A stretch of 7,787 nucleotides of DNA, taken from the NCBI GenBank assembly GCA_026389955.1, contig JAPLGY010000425.1, positions 1 to 7,787 of the forward strand. Reading direction: 5' to 3'. Under the pieces are notes generated by a model. It did not search any database and had not been told where the DNA came from. It saw only the letters and a program-made list of their open reading frames with translations. Source of the stretch: Caldilinea sp. (GTDB lineage: Bacteria; Chloroflexota; Anaerolineae; Caldilineales; Caldilineaceae). Positions 1 through 7,787 of the stretch are shown here, piece by piece. The position numbers were made by a program, and so were the translations under genes. Each line of letters begins with the position of its first letter. Position 1 is the stretch's first letter.

Positions 1-372
1 ACGCTGCATGGTCAAAAAAGGCGCACGCAGGTTGATCGCCATGTGCTGCTCCCACAGCGCCAGGTCGGTGTCGAGCAGCCCGCCGCGCGTCGAGAGGGCC
101 GCACTGTTGACCAACGCATTGACCCGACCATACTTTTCTACCGCCGCATCGACTACCCGATAACAATCCTCCGGCTGGGCCAGATCTGCCTGCACAAAAC
201 AGCAGGCACTCCCCCGCACAGCCAGCTCAGCCGCAGCCGCTTCCCCCTTGACCCGCTCTCGCCCACAGATCACCAACCCCTCTGCCCCCTCGGCAGCCAG
301 CCGGCGGGCGATCGCCAGCCCCAACCCCTGGGTGCCCCCCGTGATCACCGCCACGGTCTGTGCATGTCTCAT
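1..372 (-). CDS. Short-chain dehydrogenase/reductase (SDR), N-terminal 124 residues, cut by window edge
   Basis: NAD(P)-dependent SDR oxidoreductase, probably a cytoplasmic sugar or cyclitol dehydrogenase; the substrate cannot be read from this part. Seen: ATG at 372-370, after GGGAG with a 6-base spacer, opens a frame with no stop down to base 1. The dinucleotide-binding motif TGGTQGLG is at residues 11-18, an Asp that normally contacts adenine at D63, an NNAG-type motif in the variant form NSAA at 89-92, and the structural Asn at N114. R38 just after the second strand suggests NADP(H) rather than NAD(H), which is inference. The catalytic Ser-Tyr-Lys residues would lie beyond the window. It starts 30 bases after the iolG-like gene that ends at 403, with no terminator between, so it is probably the next gene of the same operon. 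Family assignment is secure; the role is not. Confidence 0.9.
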   Translation of the reverse strand, partial: MRHAQTVAVITGGTQGLGLAIARRLAAEGAEGLVICGRERVKGEAAAAELAVRGSACCFVQADLAQPEDCYRVVDAAVEKYGRVNALVNSAALSTRGGLLDTDLALWEQHMAINLRAPFLTMQR

Positions 373-402
373 CGCACGCTCCCTTTGACGCTGGCCAACA
401 GC

Positions 403-1395
403 TCAGGCCAGGCTGACCGGACGCTGGGTCGCCAGTGACTCCTGCGCCGCCTCCGCCAGACGCAGCGCCTCCAAACCATCCTGCAAACTCACCGCAGCAG
501 GACGCCCTTCCTGCACCGCATGCAAGAAGGCGATCAGCTCCAGCCGGTAGCTGTCGGCATACCGGTCCAGATAAAAATTCTGCAGCGGGCCCGGCGCGCC
601 GGCGCTCTCGGCCCGGTAACGCAGCAGGCTGTTCTCATAGTGGTTGCTGGACACCAGCATCCCTTTGGCACCGTGTGCCTCGATGCGCTGGTCGTAGCCG
701 TAGACCGCACGGCGGCTGTTGTGGATCGTGCACTGCTGCCCCGAAGCGGTGCGCATCGTCACCGTCGCAGTGTCGATGTCGCCCAGCGCAGCGATGGCAG
801 GGTCGACCAGACAGGCCCCCTGCGCGTAAAGCGCCACCACCGGCTCCTGCAGCAGCCAGCGCGCCATGTCAAAATCGTGGATGGTCATGTCCTTGAACAA
901 CCCCCCGCTGTTGGGGAGATAAGAGAGCGGCGGCGGAGCCGGGTCCCGGCTCGTGATCACCAGCTGCTCCAATGCACCGATCTCCCCGGCGGCCAGCGCA
1001 CGCTGCAGGCTGTGGTGCGAAGGGTCAAACCGCCGGTTAAAGCCGATCTGCAAGGTCAAAGGCAGCGTCCCCACTCGCTCCAGACAGCTCCGGGCCTCAG
1101 CGGTGTTGAGCGCCAACGGCTTCTCACACAAGACCGACTTGCCCGCCTCGGCACAACGCACAAGATACTCGACATGGGTGTCGGTCGGCGTCGCCACAAT
1201 CACAGCCCCTACATCCTTGCGCGCCAGCACAGCGTCGACGCTACCCTCTACCACCGCCCCGTACAACGCCCCCAGTTTGTGGGCAGCCTCCTCCACCTTG
1301 TCGTACACCGCCACAAATCGCGACCCCGCAGCCGAAATCGCCTTGGCATGGACGTGGGCAATTCGCCCGGCACCCAAAATTGCAACACCCGTCAT
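403..1395 (-). CDS. iolG: IolG-like inositol 2-dehydrogenase (Gfo/Idh/MocA family), copy A
   Basis: Probable NAD-dependent dehydrogenase oxidising myo-inositol, or a stereoisomer, to a keto-inositol in the cytoplasm. 330 residues, normal for IolG. Seen: Rossmann motif GAGRIA at 8-13; acidic D32 at the end of strand 2, which favours NAD; CEKP at 90-93 with catalytic-type K92; KDMTIHDFD at 168-176 giving the D169/H173 pair. In Bacillus subtilis Idh the equivalents are, from memory, K97, D172 and H176, with the same Asp-His spacing. IolG signatures RRFDP (121-125), APPPLSY (153-159) and YGYDQR (232-237) are present. ATG 1395 is preferred over ATG 1401 because GAGGAG abuts 1401 but lies 6 bases from 1395. 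It follows the iolI-like gene after an 89-base gap. The exact stereoisomer or other polyol substrate is unknown. The copy at 2351-3361 is a clear paralogue. Confidence 0.88.
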   Translation of the reverse strand: MTGVAILGAGRIAHVHAKAISAAGSRFVAVYDKVEEAAHKLGALYGAVVEGSVDAVLARKDVGAVIVATPTDTHVEYLVRCAEAGKSVLCEKPLALNTAEARSCLERVGTLPLTLQIGFNRRFDPSHHSLQRALAAGEIGALEQLVITSRDPAPPPLSYLPNSGGLFKDMTIHDFDMARWLLQEPVVALYAQGACLVDPAIAALGDIDTATVTMRTASGQQCTIHNSRRAVYGYDQRIEAHGAKGMLVSSNHYENSLLRYRAESAGAPGPLQNFYLDRYADSYRLELIAFLHAVQEGRPAAVSLQDGLEALRLAEAAQESLATQRPVSLA

Positions 1396-1401
1396 AAACA
1401 T

Positions 1402-1407
1402 CTCCTC
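1402..1407 (-). promoter_or_regulatory. Ribosome binding site deciding the iolG copy A start
   Basis: GAGGAG on the minus strand. It directly touches an ATG at 1401-1399, too close to serve it, and sits 6 bases before the in-frame ATG at 1395-1393, an ideal distance. The protein therefore most likely starts [10 protein letters not shown], without the two extra residues Met-Phe. Confidence 0.75.
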
Positions 1408-1425
1408 AAATTTTGTATCGATTCA

Positions 1426-1439
1426 GCCGCAGCAGCGGC
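1426..1439 (-). other. Small GC hairpin in the 89-base gap between iolI-like and iolG copy A
   Basis: The minus strand reads GCCGC-TGCT-GCGGC, a perfect 5-bp stem with a 4-base loop, about 18 bases before the ribosome binding site of the next gene. No T-run follows (the next bases are TGAATCGATAC), so it is not an intrinsic terminator. It may slow decay of the downstream mRNA or mark a processing site, or it may be chance in GC-rich DNA. The rest of the 1396-1484 gap shows nothing else recognisable. Confidence 0.3.
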
Positions 1440-1484
1440 CCTTCAGACCCGTACCCTGCCCGCACCACAGCTCGGCCAGCGCAG

Positions 1485-2321
<837 letters not shown>

Positions 2322-2350
2322 GGTTCTTGCCCCTCCTGAAAAATAACCGG

Positions 2351-3361
2351 TCAGGCCGGCTGCCAGTACTCGATCGGCACCGGCTGGTTGCGCTTGAGCG
2401 ACTCCACCGCAGCTTCGGCAATCATCTGGGCACGCAGCCCATCCATCAACGTCGGGTACTCTGCCCCAGCCCGGCCTTCCAACGCAGCAGCAAAGGCCTC
2501 CACCGCCAACAGAAAGCTCGGCTCCATCCGCTCAAACCAGCCGGCAAACATCCCCTCCTCCACCACCTTGCTCCCCTTGTAGACCGCAACCTCTCGCACC
2601 GGCTTGCGCCGCGATTCGACCAACCCCTGCGAACCAAAGACCTCGATCCGCTCGTCGTAGCCGTAGCCCGTATGACGGCTGTTGTCGATGTGGCAAAGCG
2701 CACCGTCCGCAAATTTCAAAATCAACATCGACGTGTCGACATCCCCCGCCGCCGTGATCGCCGGGTCCATCATCGAAGAGCCCGCAGCGTAGACCTCCAC
2801 CGGCTCCTGACCCGCAATCCAACAGAGCAGGTCAAACATGTGGATCGTCTGGTCGCGAAACTGCCCGCCCGAAACCTGGATGTAGCTCAACGGCGGCGGA
2901 GCCGCAGAACGACAGACCATGTGGATCATCTCCACCACCCCAACCTCCCCCGCCCGCACCGCCTCGCGCAGCGCCCGATGGTTGGGGTCAAAACGACGGC
3001 TGAACCCCATCATCACCGGCACCGGGGTATCGTGCGCTTCCTGCACCACCGCCTTGACCCGGTCCAGGCTCATGTCGATCGGCTTTTCACAGTAGACAGG
3101 CTTGCGCGCCCGAATCGCCGCACGCAACAGATCCGCATGGGTGTGGGTCGACGAGGCAATCAACACCGCATCGACATCCTCCGCCCCAAAGATCTCCTCG
3201 ACACTGCGGGCAACTTGGGCCCCATAACGGCCCGCCAGCCGCTGCGCCGCCTCAGCGTTGACATCGTACACATACTGCAGCCGCGTGTGCGGGTGGGCCG
3301 CCAGGTTGCCCCCATGCACCTGCCCAATAAACCCAGCGCCAAACAAGGCAAATCTCACCAT
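2351..3361 (-). CDS. iolG: IolG-like inositol 2-dehydrogenase (Gfo/Idh/MocA family), copy B
   Basis: Second probable NAD-dependent inositol or cyclitol dehydrogenase of the cluster. 336 residues. Seen: GAGFIG at 8-13; D33 at the end of strand 2, favouring NAD; CEKP at 91-94 with K93; [10 protein letters not shown] at 168-177 supplying D170 and H174. The IolG signatures RRFDP (122-126), APPPLSY (154-160) and GYGYDER (232-238) match copy A at nearly the same positions. ATG 3361 is chosen over an in-frame TTG at 3373 because GGAG lies exactly 6 bases before the ATG and would overlap the codons that follow the TTG. It lies 39 bases after the IolE-like gene and 29 before the iolI-like gene, with no terminator on either side. 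The two copies differ in most non-motif residues, so they probably handle different stereoisomers or positions rather than being a recent duplication. Substrate is inferred. Confidence 0.87.
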   Translation of the reverse strand: MVRFALFGAGFIGQVHGGNLAAHPHTRLQYVYDVNAEAAQRLAGRYGAQVARSVEEIFGAEDVDAVLIASSTHTHADLLRAAIRARKPVYCEKPIDMSLDRVKAVVQEAHDTPVPVMMGFSRRFDPNHRALREAVRAGEVGVVEMIHMVCRSAAPPPLSYIQVSGGQFRDQTIHMFDLLCWIAGQEPVEVYAAGSSMMDPAITAAGDVDTSMLILKFADGALCHIDNSRHTGYGYDERIEVFGSQGLVESRRKPVREVAVYKGSKVVEEGMFAGWFERMEPSFLLAVEAFAAALEGRAGAEYPTLMDGLRAQMIAEAAVESLKRNQPVPIEYWQPA

Positions 3362-3367
3362 TTTTTG

Positions 3368-3371
3368 CTCC
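3368..3371 (-). promoter_or_regulatory. Ribosome binding site deciding the iolG copy B start
   Basis: GGAG on the minus strand, part of GTTGGAG, with a 6-base spacer to ATG 3361-3359. The longer frame starting at TTG 3373 would put this site inside the coding sequence and has no site of its own, so the ATG start is preferred. Confidence 0.75.
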
Positions 3372-3400
3372 AACTTTATGTCGATTTTTGCAGGTTCCGG

Positions 3401-4309
3401 TCACAGCCCGAGGGTGCGGATGTAGTCTCGGTTGCGTTGGGCGCTCTCTTTGGGCGTGCCCATGCCCGGCAGCACATCCTGCTCGACAACGACCCAACCG
3501 CAGTACTGGAGACGCCGCAGCTCGGCCAGAACAGCCGAAAAGTCAATGTCCCCTTTGCCCAGTTCACAAAAAAGACCCCGACCCACTGCGGTCACAGCAT
3601 CCCACCCCGCCTGGCTGGCCTGCGCCGCCACCGTGGGGCTGTGGTCTTTGAAGTGCACATGCCAGATGCGCTCTGCATGGCGGCGCAGCCCGGCTGCAGG
3701 ATCCCCGCCGCCGTACCGGTAGTGGCCGGTGTCAAAGCAGAGCCCCAACACTTCAGGATCGGTCATCTCCAACAGCCGCGCCGTCTCTTCCGGCGTCTCG
3801 ATCCAGGAGCCGATGTGGTGGTGAAAGACCGTGCGCAGCCCGGTCTCCCGTTTGACCGCCCGCGCCACCCGGTTGGCACCTTCGGCAAAAACCTGCCACT
3901 GGCGTTCATCCATGCTCTGTGCTGCGGTCAGCCGGCCGGCATGAAGCGTGCGCATCGGGTCCCGATAGGGGTCGTTGCCCAGCACGATCAGGTTGTCAGG
4001 CCCGCCGACCTGGGCCAGCTGGCGCGCAGTGCGCACCGCGTCGGCCTCGCTGGCGGCGTGGCCAGCCAGGTCGTGCAGTTTGACGCTGACCCAAGAGGCC
4101 AGCAGTTTGAGCTGGCGCCGCTCCAGCTCCGCACGCAGCGTTTCCGGGTCGGTCGGCATAAAGCCCCAGTCGCCCAGCTCGGTGCCCGCATAGCCGGTCG
4201 CCTGCATTTCATCGAGCACTCTGGCATAGCCGCCGCGCTCGCCCTCTACATTCTCAATCACCCCCCAGGAACAGGGAGCATTGCCCACTTGAATCCAAGA
4301 GTCGCCCAT
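3401..4309 (-). CDS. IolE-like sugar dehydratase/isomerase (xylose-isomerase-like TIM barrel)
   Basis: Probable metal-dependent TIM-barrel enzyme acting on a keto-cyclitol. The nearest family I recognise is IolE, 2-keto-myo-inositol dehydratase, about 300 residues; this protein has 302. Seen: GNAPCSWGV at 9-17 in the place of the IolE N-terminal strand; VFHHH at 161-165; LCFDTGHY at 190-197 with D193 and H196; HVHFKD at 217-222; a LGKGDIDF segment at 250-257; [16 protein letters not shown] at 274-289 with E276 as likely last metal ligand; then RDYI near the C-terminus. The start at 4309 is preferred over a longer open frame to 4606, because the extra part overlaps the preceding dehydrogenase and looks like out-of-frame translation. 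The gap to that gene is 26 bases. It could instead be an epimerase or a beta-eliminating enzyme for keto-sugars, which share this fold, so no symbol is given. Confidence 0.8.
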   Translation of the reverse strand: MGDSWIQVGNAPCSWGVIENVEGERGGYARVLDEMQATGYAGTELGDWGFMPTDPETLRAELERRQLKLLASWVSVKLHDLAGHAASEADAVRTARQLAQVGGPDNLIVLGNDPYRDPMRTLHAGRLTAAQSMDERQWQVFAEGANRVARAVKRETGLRTVFHHHIGSWIETPEETARLLEMTDPEVLGLCFDTGHYRYGGGDPAAGLRRHAERIWHVHFKDHSPTVAAQASQAGWDAVTAVGRGLFCELGKGDIDFSAVLAELRRLQYCGWVVVEQDVLPGMGTPKESAQRNRDYIRTLGL

Positions 4310-4318
4310 CTCCTCATT

Positions 4319-4324
4319 CTCCTT
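4319..4324 (-). promoter_or_regulatory. Ribosome binding site for the IolE-like gene
   Basis: AAGGAG on the minus strand, 9 bases before ATG 4309-4307. A second purine-rich AGGAG at 4314-4310 directly abuts the ATG and is too close to act normally. Having both in a 26-base gap supports the short start and argues against the long frame reaching back to 4606. Confidence 0.65.
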
Positions 4325-4335
4325 GTTGTGCAGCC

Positions 4336-5508
4336 TCAGAATTGCACCGTTTCCCAGCGGCCGCTCTCCCAAGAGCGGAGCATGGCCTGCTGAACCCTGG
4401 CGACGGCGGCGGCTTCGGCAAATCCGGGCTCGCCTTGCTGGCCTGCGACAATCGAGCGCAGAAACGTGTAGGATTCGATCGTCTTGAGGTCGTCGTAGCC
4501 AAGCCCTGCACCCCAGGCAGGGTTGAAGTGGCCGTGGTAGGGGTGGGCCGGACCGCTCTGCAGGGTCAGATAGCCATCTTCGGCCGGGTTGGCATCGTTG
4601 CGCCACTGCAGCTGGAGCTCGTTCATCCGCTCAAAATTCCATTTGATGGCGCCGTTGACGCCATGCACCTCGAAAGACATGTCACATTTGGCGCCGTTGA
4701 TGATGCGGCACGATTCCAGCTGCCCGCGCGCACCGTTGGCAAAACGCACCAGCGCGCTGACATAGTCTTCATTGGTGACCGGCCCACGGGGGCTGTCCGC
4801 CCGCCCCACATCGTAGTGCGTGCCCACCCCAGGCTGTGGAATCGGACGCTCCCGAATAAAGATCTCCCGGTCGCTGGTCAGCGACGTGATCGGGCCGGCA
4901 ATCATGTGCGCCATGTCGATGGTATGGGACATCAAATCGCCGAGTGTCCCCAGACCCTGGGCCTCCTCGAAGCGCCAGGAGAGAAAGCCGTTGGGGTTGC
5001 CGGCGTAGCCGTTGAGAAAACGCCCCCGGTAGTGGGTCAGCTGACCCAGCTTGCCGCCTTGGATGAGCTGCCGCGCATACTGAACCACAGGGGCCCAGCG
5101 GTAGTTGAAGCCGACAAAGGTCAACACCCCGGCCTCCTGCGCAGCCTGGGCGCTGAGCAGCGTCTCCTCTGGAAAACGCCCGACCGGCTTTTCACACAAA
5201 ATATGCTTGCCCGCAGCCGCAGCAGCCCGGTTGATCTCCAGGTGCATGCCGTTGGGGGCGGTCACGCTGACCGCCTCGACCGCCGGGTCGTCGATCACAG
5301 CACGCCAGTCGGTCACATACCGCTCAAATCCAAAACGCTGCTGCGCGTTCTGGGCACGTACCTCGACCGGGTCGGCGCAGACCACCAGCCGCGGCCGGAT
5401 GCCCGCATCCGCAAACCGATCCGGGATCGCCCGATAGGCCCGGCTGTGTGCCTCCCCCATCCACCCCATCCCGATAACGCCAATCCCAATTGTGCGTGTC
5501 ATCTGCAT
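4336..5508 (-). CDS. Gfo/Idh/MocA dehydrogenase resembling levoglucosan/scyllo-inositol dehydrogenases
   Basis: Probable NAD(P)-dependent cytoplasmic dehydrogenase for a sugar or cyclitol. 390 residues, longer than the IolG copies. Seen: Rossmann motif GMGWMG at 13-18; a GFE...TDWR...DDP stretch at 60-74; CEKP at 105-108 with K107; FNYRWAP at 134-140; LSWRF at 176-180; [11 protein letters not shown] at 190-200 with D191 and H195 as the likely catalytic pair; RFANGARG at 255-262; NFERMNELQ at 291-299; and SGPAHPY at 318-324. From memory this pattern fits the LgdA (levoglucosan 3-dehydrogenase) and scyllo-inositol dehydrogenase branch better than IolG. Two ATGs are possible, 5508 and 5502; GGAG is 4 and 10 bases away respectively, so the start is uncertain by two residues. 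It is preceded by a 114-base gap holding a terminator and may be first in its transcription unit. The substrate is not determined. Confidence 0.85.
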   Translation of the reverse strand: MQMTRTIGIGVIGMGWMGEAHSRAYRAIPDRFADAGIRPRLVVCADPVEVRAQNAQQRFGFERYVTDWRAVIDDPAVEAVSVTAPNGMHLEINRAAAAAGKHILCEKPVGRFPEETLLSAQAAQEAGVLTFVGFNYRWAPVVQYARQLIQGGKLGQLTHYRGRFLNGYAGNPNGFLSWRFEEAQGLGTLGDLMSHTIDMAHMIAGPITSLTSDREIFIRERPIPQPGVGTHYDVGRADSPRGPVTNEDYVSALVRFANGARGQLESCRIINGAKCDMSFEVHGVNGAIKWNFERMNELQLQWRNDANPAEDGYLTLQSGPAHPYHGHFNPAWGAGLGYDDLKTIESYTFLRSIVAGQQGEPGFAEAAAVARVQQAMLRSWESGRWETVQF

Positions 5509-5560
5509 TCTGCTCCACTTTTTGTCTGCCCAGGGTCGGCGGCAGCCTCTGCCCCACCCA

Positions 5561-5582
5561 TTTTGTTCTTGCGTTTACAAAA
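5561..5582. promoter_or_regulatory. Operator-like 22-bp inverted repeat before the 5508 gene
   Basis: The minus strand reads TTTTGT, then ten bases AAACGCAAGA, then ACAAAA: perfect 6-bp arms with symmetry centred on GC. The left half TGTAAACG resembles half-sites of LacI-family sugar regulators. It sits 53 bases before the first ATG of the next gene, in the only gap of more than 100 bases. It overlaps the T-rich tail of the terminator, so the AT-rich arms may simply be that tail plus chance. No convincing -35/-10 pair was found beside it. Confidence 0.3.
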
Positions 5583-5607
5583 CAAAGGGGCTACCTGCCG
5601 GTGCCCC
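5577..5607 (-). terminator. Rho-independent terminator after the 5623-6771 dehydrogenase
   Basis: On the minus strand, 15 bases past the stop codon at 5625-5623, lies GGGGC-ACC-GGCA-GGT-A-GCCCC: an 8-bp GC-rich stem with one bulged A and a 4-base loop, followed at once by the T-rich run TTTGTTTTGT. This is a typical intrinsic terminator. It implies that at least part of the transcription from the transporter side stops here, and that the 5508 gene and those after it may have their own promoter or be expressed by read-through. Confidence 0.7.
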
Positions 5608-5622
5608 CTCCCCCCACGGCTT

Positions 5623-6771
5623 TCACCCGCCGACCTCTACCCACTGCCCTCCTTGTTCGTTGGAAAGGACCGCAGCTTCTACAAACTGGACCCCACGCAG
5701 GCCATCGACGACCGTGGGGTAGGTACAGGCCAGCGGGTCAGGCAAAAATCCCTCGCGGCGAGCCAGGATCGCTTCAGCCATGTCGGTGTAGAGATTGGTG
5801 AAGGCGTCGAGAAACCCTTCCGGGTGGCCCGGCCACAGCCGTGCCGAACGCTGGGCCAGCGGCGCCAGGTAGCGGGTGCCACGCGCCAGCCGCTGATGCG
5901 GCCCCTCCGCCGGGCGCAGCCACAACTCGTCCGGGGCTTCCTGCACCCATTCCAGGCTGCCTTTTTCGCCGTACACCCGAATGCGCTGTCCGTGCAGATG
6001 GCCGGTCGCCACCATGCTGACCCACATCAGCCCGCGCGCGCCGTTGCTGAACCGCAGCTTGATGTGCGCGTTGTCGTCGGCATGCCTCCCCGGCACCAGC
6101 GTGGAAAGCTCCGCCGAGAGCGCGTCGACCTCCAACCCGGTGATGTAACGGGCCAGATGGTGGGCATGGGTCCCCAAATCACCGACCACGGTCGACCGCC
6201 CAGCCAGCGCTGGCGTCGTGCGCCAAAGCGCCTGTTTGTGCCCCTCCGCCTCCAACAGCGTCGACGCCCAGCCCGAGGCATGTTCGACCTGCACCAGACG
6301 CACTGCCCCCAGCTCGCCAGCCTGCACCATGGCCCGCGCCTGGCGCACCATCGGGTAGCCCGAATAGTTGTAGGTCACCCCCAAAACCCGTCCCTGGCGG
6401 TCTGCAAGCTCGACCAGCTCCACCGCCTGCGCCACCTCGTTGGTCAGCGGTTTGTCGCAGATCACGTCGATGCCCTGCTCCAAAAATGCCTTGGCAATTG
6501 CATAGTGGCTGTTGTTGGGGGTCATGATGCTGACCACCTCGATGCCGTCGCTGCGCTGCGCCTCCGCAGCAGCCATCTCCTGCCAGCTGGCGTAGCGCCG
6601 TTCCGGCTCAATGCCCAAACTGGCGGCAAACGCCTGGACACCCGCCAACAACGTGTAGCAGCCGTCCAGCCGCGCCGCCTGCCGGTGGGTCTCGCCAATG
6701 TGCGACCCGGGCCCGCCGCCGACCATCCCCAGCCGCAGCGCCCGGCGCTGCATTCGATCCGCTGCCCTCAT
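5623..6771 (-). CDS. Gfo/Idh/MocA oxidoreductase with a GGGPGSHIG cofactor motif
   Basis: Probable NAD(P)-dependent sugar or cyclitol dehydrogenase, 382 residues, common in sugar and inositol clusters next to ribose-type ABC transporters. Seen: GGGPGSHIG at 18-26, then [18 protein letters not shown] at 84-90; DKP at 106-108 in place of the usual EKP, with K107 retained; TYNYSGYP at 133-140; [13 protein letters not shown] at 197-209 with D198, H202 and H205 around the active site; YPTVVDGL near the C-terminus. The segment after strand 2 ([13 protein letters not shown], 41-53) looks about eight residues shorter than usual. ATG 6771 is chosen because it overlaps the stop of the preceding gene (TGATG) and has GGAG 7 bases upstream; ATG 6753 is also possible, and the open frame extends to 6858 inside the preceding gene. 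The terminator beyond its stop suggests it is last in the transporter-side unit. Substrate unknown. Confidence 0.84.
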   Translation of the reverse strand: MRAADRMQRRALRLGMVGGGPGSHIGETHRQAARLDGCYTLLAGVQAFAASLGIEPERRYASWQEMAAAEAQRSDGIEVVSIMTPNNSHYAIAKAFLEQGIDVICDKPLTNEVAQAVELVELADRQGRVLGVTYNYSGYPMVRQARAMVQAGELGAVRLVQVEHASGWASTLLEAEGHKQALWRTTPALAGRSTVVGDLGTHAHHLARYITGLEVDALSAELSTLVPGRHADDNAHIKLRFSNGARGLMWVSMVATGHLHGQRIRVYGEKGSLEWVQEAPDELWLRPAEGPHQRLARGTRYLAPLAQRSARLWPGHPEGFLDAFTNLYTDMAEAILARREGFLPDPLACTYPTVVDGLRGVQFVEAAVLSNEQGGQWVEVGG

Positions 6772-7643
6772 CAGCCTTCTCCCCCCTCCGGTTGGCTGCG
6801 CGATGCCCACAACAGCGCCCAACGCCGGAGAGCCTCTGCCGCCAGCAATACGCTGCACCGATCGGTGCAGCCGCCGGAGGTCAGCACAAACTCCAGCTGC
6901 CCATGCGCTGCACCAGGCACCTCCACCACCTGCTCGACCGCACGCAGCGGCATGCGGGTGATGATCAGACCGAGCTGCTCGCTCCTGCGCACCAGGGCCC
7001 CCTCTTCCTCGAGCACCAGCACCGAAGCGTCGGTCAACACCACCAAGGTGTTGTGCAGCTGCTGCTCGTCGCCGGCCAGTCCCCCAGAGGACCAGAGCGC
7101 AGGCTGAAAGACCGCCCCCACCAGCGCTTCCCCCGTGTACAGCCCATACCGTTCCAACCCATCCACAAATTTCTCCGGCACCCCCGCGACCCGATCGGCC
7201 GAAAACGGCGGGTGGACCCCACCAGTCTCCCGGCCGATCGCCTGGCCGACCAACGCCTGCCAGGCGGGCTGGATCAGCCGCCAGCCTATCGCATTGAACG
7301 CCACGTCCAGCCGGATCAGCCGCCCCTCGGCCGCAGCCACCAGCTCGATGCGCCCATGCAGCAGCAGATGGCTGGAGCGCAGCCAGAGCAGCGCAGCCCC
7401 CTCGATCTGGATCGATGGGCCAGACAACGCAACCTGCACGACCCCCTCCTGCGTAAAGAGCAGCGCCTGTGCAGCCTCTGTTTTGCCCTCCCGCTCCTCC
7501 TCTGGCACGACAAACGCAGCCCGCAGCAGAGCCCCCGGCGGCAGCGCAGCTCTCGCCCGATCCTGCAGTTCTTGGGGCATCTCCTCCAGCCTGTCGACGC
7601 TGTAAGGGTGAAATTCAGACGAACGAGCCTGCCAAGGTTCCAT
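6771..7643 (-). CDS. Unrecognised 290-residue protein with two PH-like halves
   Basis: I do not recognise a named family. The protein has no signal peptide, no clear membrane segment and no catalytic motif. It looks like two related halves: PQELQDRAR (23-31), then [12 protein letters not shown] (35-46) and the strand [14 protein letters not shown] (60-73); and again PEKFVDGLE (156-164), then [12 protein letters not shown] (170-181) and [16 protein letters not shown] (199-214). The alternating hydrophobic strands with a T-x-x-x-V-x-V pattern resemble bacterial PH-like domains, so a small adaptor or membrane-proximal binding role is possible, which is inference. ATG 7643 has GGGAG with a 5-base spacer. 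The stop overlaps the start of the following dehydrogenase by one base, implying translational coupling. It lies between a sugar permease and a dehydrogenase, so it may assist transport or sensing. Codon usage looks like its neighbours. Confidence 0.75.
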   Translation of the reverse strand: MEPWQARSSEFHPYSVDRLEEMPQELQDRARAALPPGALLRAAFVVPEEEREGKTEAAQALLFTQEGVVQVALSGPSIQIEGAALLWLRSSHLLLHGRIELVAAAEGRLIRLDVAFNAIGWRLIQPAWQALVGQAIGRETGGVHPPFSADRVAGVPEKFVDGLERYGLYTGEALVGAVFQPALWSSGGLAGDEQQLHNTLVVLTDASVLVLEEEGALVRRSEQLGLIITRMPLRAVEQVVEVPGAAHGQLEFVLTSGGCTDRCSVLLAAEALRRWALLWASRSQPEGGEG

Positions 7644-7661
7644 CTTCGCTCCCTTCCCTGT

Positions 7662-7709
7662 CTCAACTGCGGCTCAACTGCGGCTCAACTGCGGCTCAAC
7701 TGCGGCTCA
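7662..7709 (-). repeat. 11-bp tandem repeat, four full units plus a partial unit, between genes
   Basis: The plus strand carries CTCAACTGCGG four times in a row (7662-7672, 7673-7683, 7684-7694, 7695-7705), then CTCA (7706-7709). The copies are identical. On the minus strand each unit holds a TGA, and the first TGA is the stop codon of the ABC permease. Because 11 is not a multiple of three, the TGAs fall in all three frames. The repeat fills most of the 63-base gap before the ribosome binding site of the 290-residue protein. Perfect identity suggests recent slippage. Confidence 0.95.
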
Positions 7710-7787
7710 GCGGTTTTTGCGCTGGTCGATGATCACAGCCACCACAATGATCGTCCCCTTGACAATCGTGATCCAGTACTGATCCAC
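7707..7787 (-). CDS. Ribose-type ABC transporter permease, C-terminal 26 residues, cut by window edge
   Basis: End of an integral-membrane permease of the ribose/galactose/inositol ABC importer class (RbsC-like), which forms the channel with an ATPase and a periplasmic or lipoprotein binding protein. Seen: 26 residues in one open frame from the window edge to TGA at 7709-7707, containing WITIVKGTIIVVAVIIDQRK. That is the typical RbsC ending: a short Trp/Gln segment, a VKG turn, a final hydrophobic helix, then D-Q and a basic tail on the cytoplasmic side. The binding protein and ATPase genes would be expected further upstream, outside the window. The gene after it starts 63 bases later across the tandem repeat, with no terminator seen. 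Only the tail is available, so the substrate class is inferred from the neighbours. Confidence 0.8.
   Translation of the reverse strand: MDQYWITIVKGTIIVVAVIIDQRKNR

Noticed and set aside
43..438. Plus-strand frame of 131 codons near the left edge
   Set aside because: It lies opposite the SDR, whose minus-strand translation contains TGGTQGLG and NSAA motifs. The plus product has no sensible domain.
3362..3400. Possible promoter before IolG copy B (TGTGAC and CATAAA)
   Set aside because: The spacing is about 19 bases and both elements are poor matches. The gap is only 39 bases inside an evident operon.
4310..4606. N-terminal extension of the IolE-like protein to 401 residues
   Set aside because: The extra 99 residues overlap the end of the 390-residue dehydrogenase, are Arg/Pro/Cys-rich and resemble nothing, while a good ribosome binding site precedes the ATG at 4309.
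6772..6858. Longer start for the 5623-6771 dehydrogenase at 6858
   Set aside because: It would overlap the preceding gene by 88 bases. The ATG at 6771 has a stop-start overlap and a ribosome binding site 7 bases upstream.
2327..7107. Very long open frames on the plus strand (2327-4393, 688 codons; 4342-7107, 921 codons) opposite the dehydrogenase genes
   Set aside because: They run antisense across several genes with clear motifs and across gene boundaries. The products are rich in Arg, His, Pro and Gln with no recognisable motif, as expected of the mirror frame of GC-rich coding DNA.
7662..7709. CRISPR array or site-specific integration site at the right-hand repeat
   Set aside because: The units are 11 bp, directly adjacent and have no unique spacers. 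There is no cas, integrase or tRNA gene nearby.

Overview
The window is a catabolic gene cluster with every recognisable gene on the minus strand, so transcription runs from high to low coordinates. The DNA is GC-rich and tightly packed, with intergenic gaps of about 26 to 114 bases. The gene families resemble cyclitol and sugar clusters of Chloroflexota (Caldilinea/Litorilinea-like) and Actinobacteria. I lean to a Chloroflexota-type bacterium, but no phylogenetic marker is present and this is weak inference.

In order of transcription: (i) 7787-7707, the last 26 residues of a ribose-type ABC sugar permease that runs in from outside the window; (ii) 7709-7662, an 11-bp tandem repeat between genes; (iii) 7643-6771, an unrecognised 290-residue protein with two related PH-like halves; (iv) 6771-5623, a Gfo/Idh/MocA dehydrogenase sharing one base with the gene before it; (v) a 114-bp gap with a good intrinsic terminator and an overlapping operator-like inverted repeat; (vi) 5508-4336, a second, 390-residue Gfo/Idh/MocA dehydrogenase resembling the levoglucosan/scyllo-inositol dehydrogenase branch; (vii) 4309-3401, an IolE-like TIM-barrel enzyme; (viii) 3361-2351, an IolG-like inositol 2-dehydrogenase; (ix) 2321-1485, an IolI-like inosose isomerase; (x) 1395-403, a second IolG-like dehydrogenase; (xi) 372-1, the N-terminal part of a short-chain dehydrogenase that runs out of the window.

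Together these suggest import of a cyclitol or related polyol by a ribose-type ABC transporter, oxidation to a keto-cyclitol by several Gfo/Idh/MocA enzymes, and then isomerisation or dehydration by two TIM-barrel enzymes. The main point of interest is composition: four non-identical Gfo/Idh/MocA dehydrogenases, two xylose-isomerase-like barrels and an SDR, with none of the later standard inositol genes (iolB, iolC, iolD, iolA) in view. This could be a front end for several inositol stereoisomers whose later steps lie elsewhere, or an oxidise/eliminate/hydrate/reduce pathway for another sugar. The window cannot decide between these. I see no RNA genes, CRISPR arrays, insertion sequences or phage genes.
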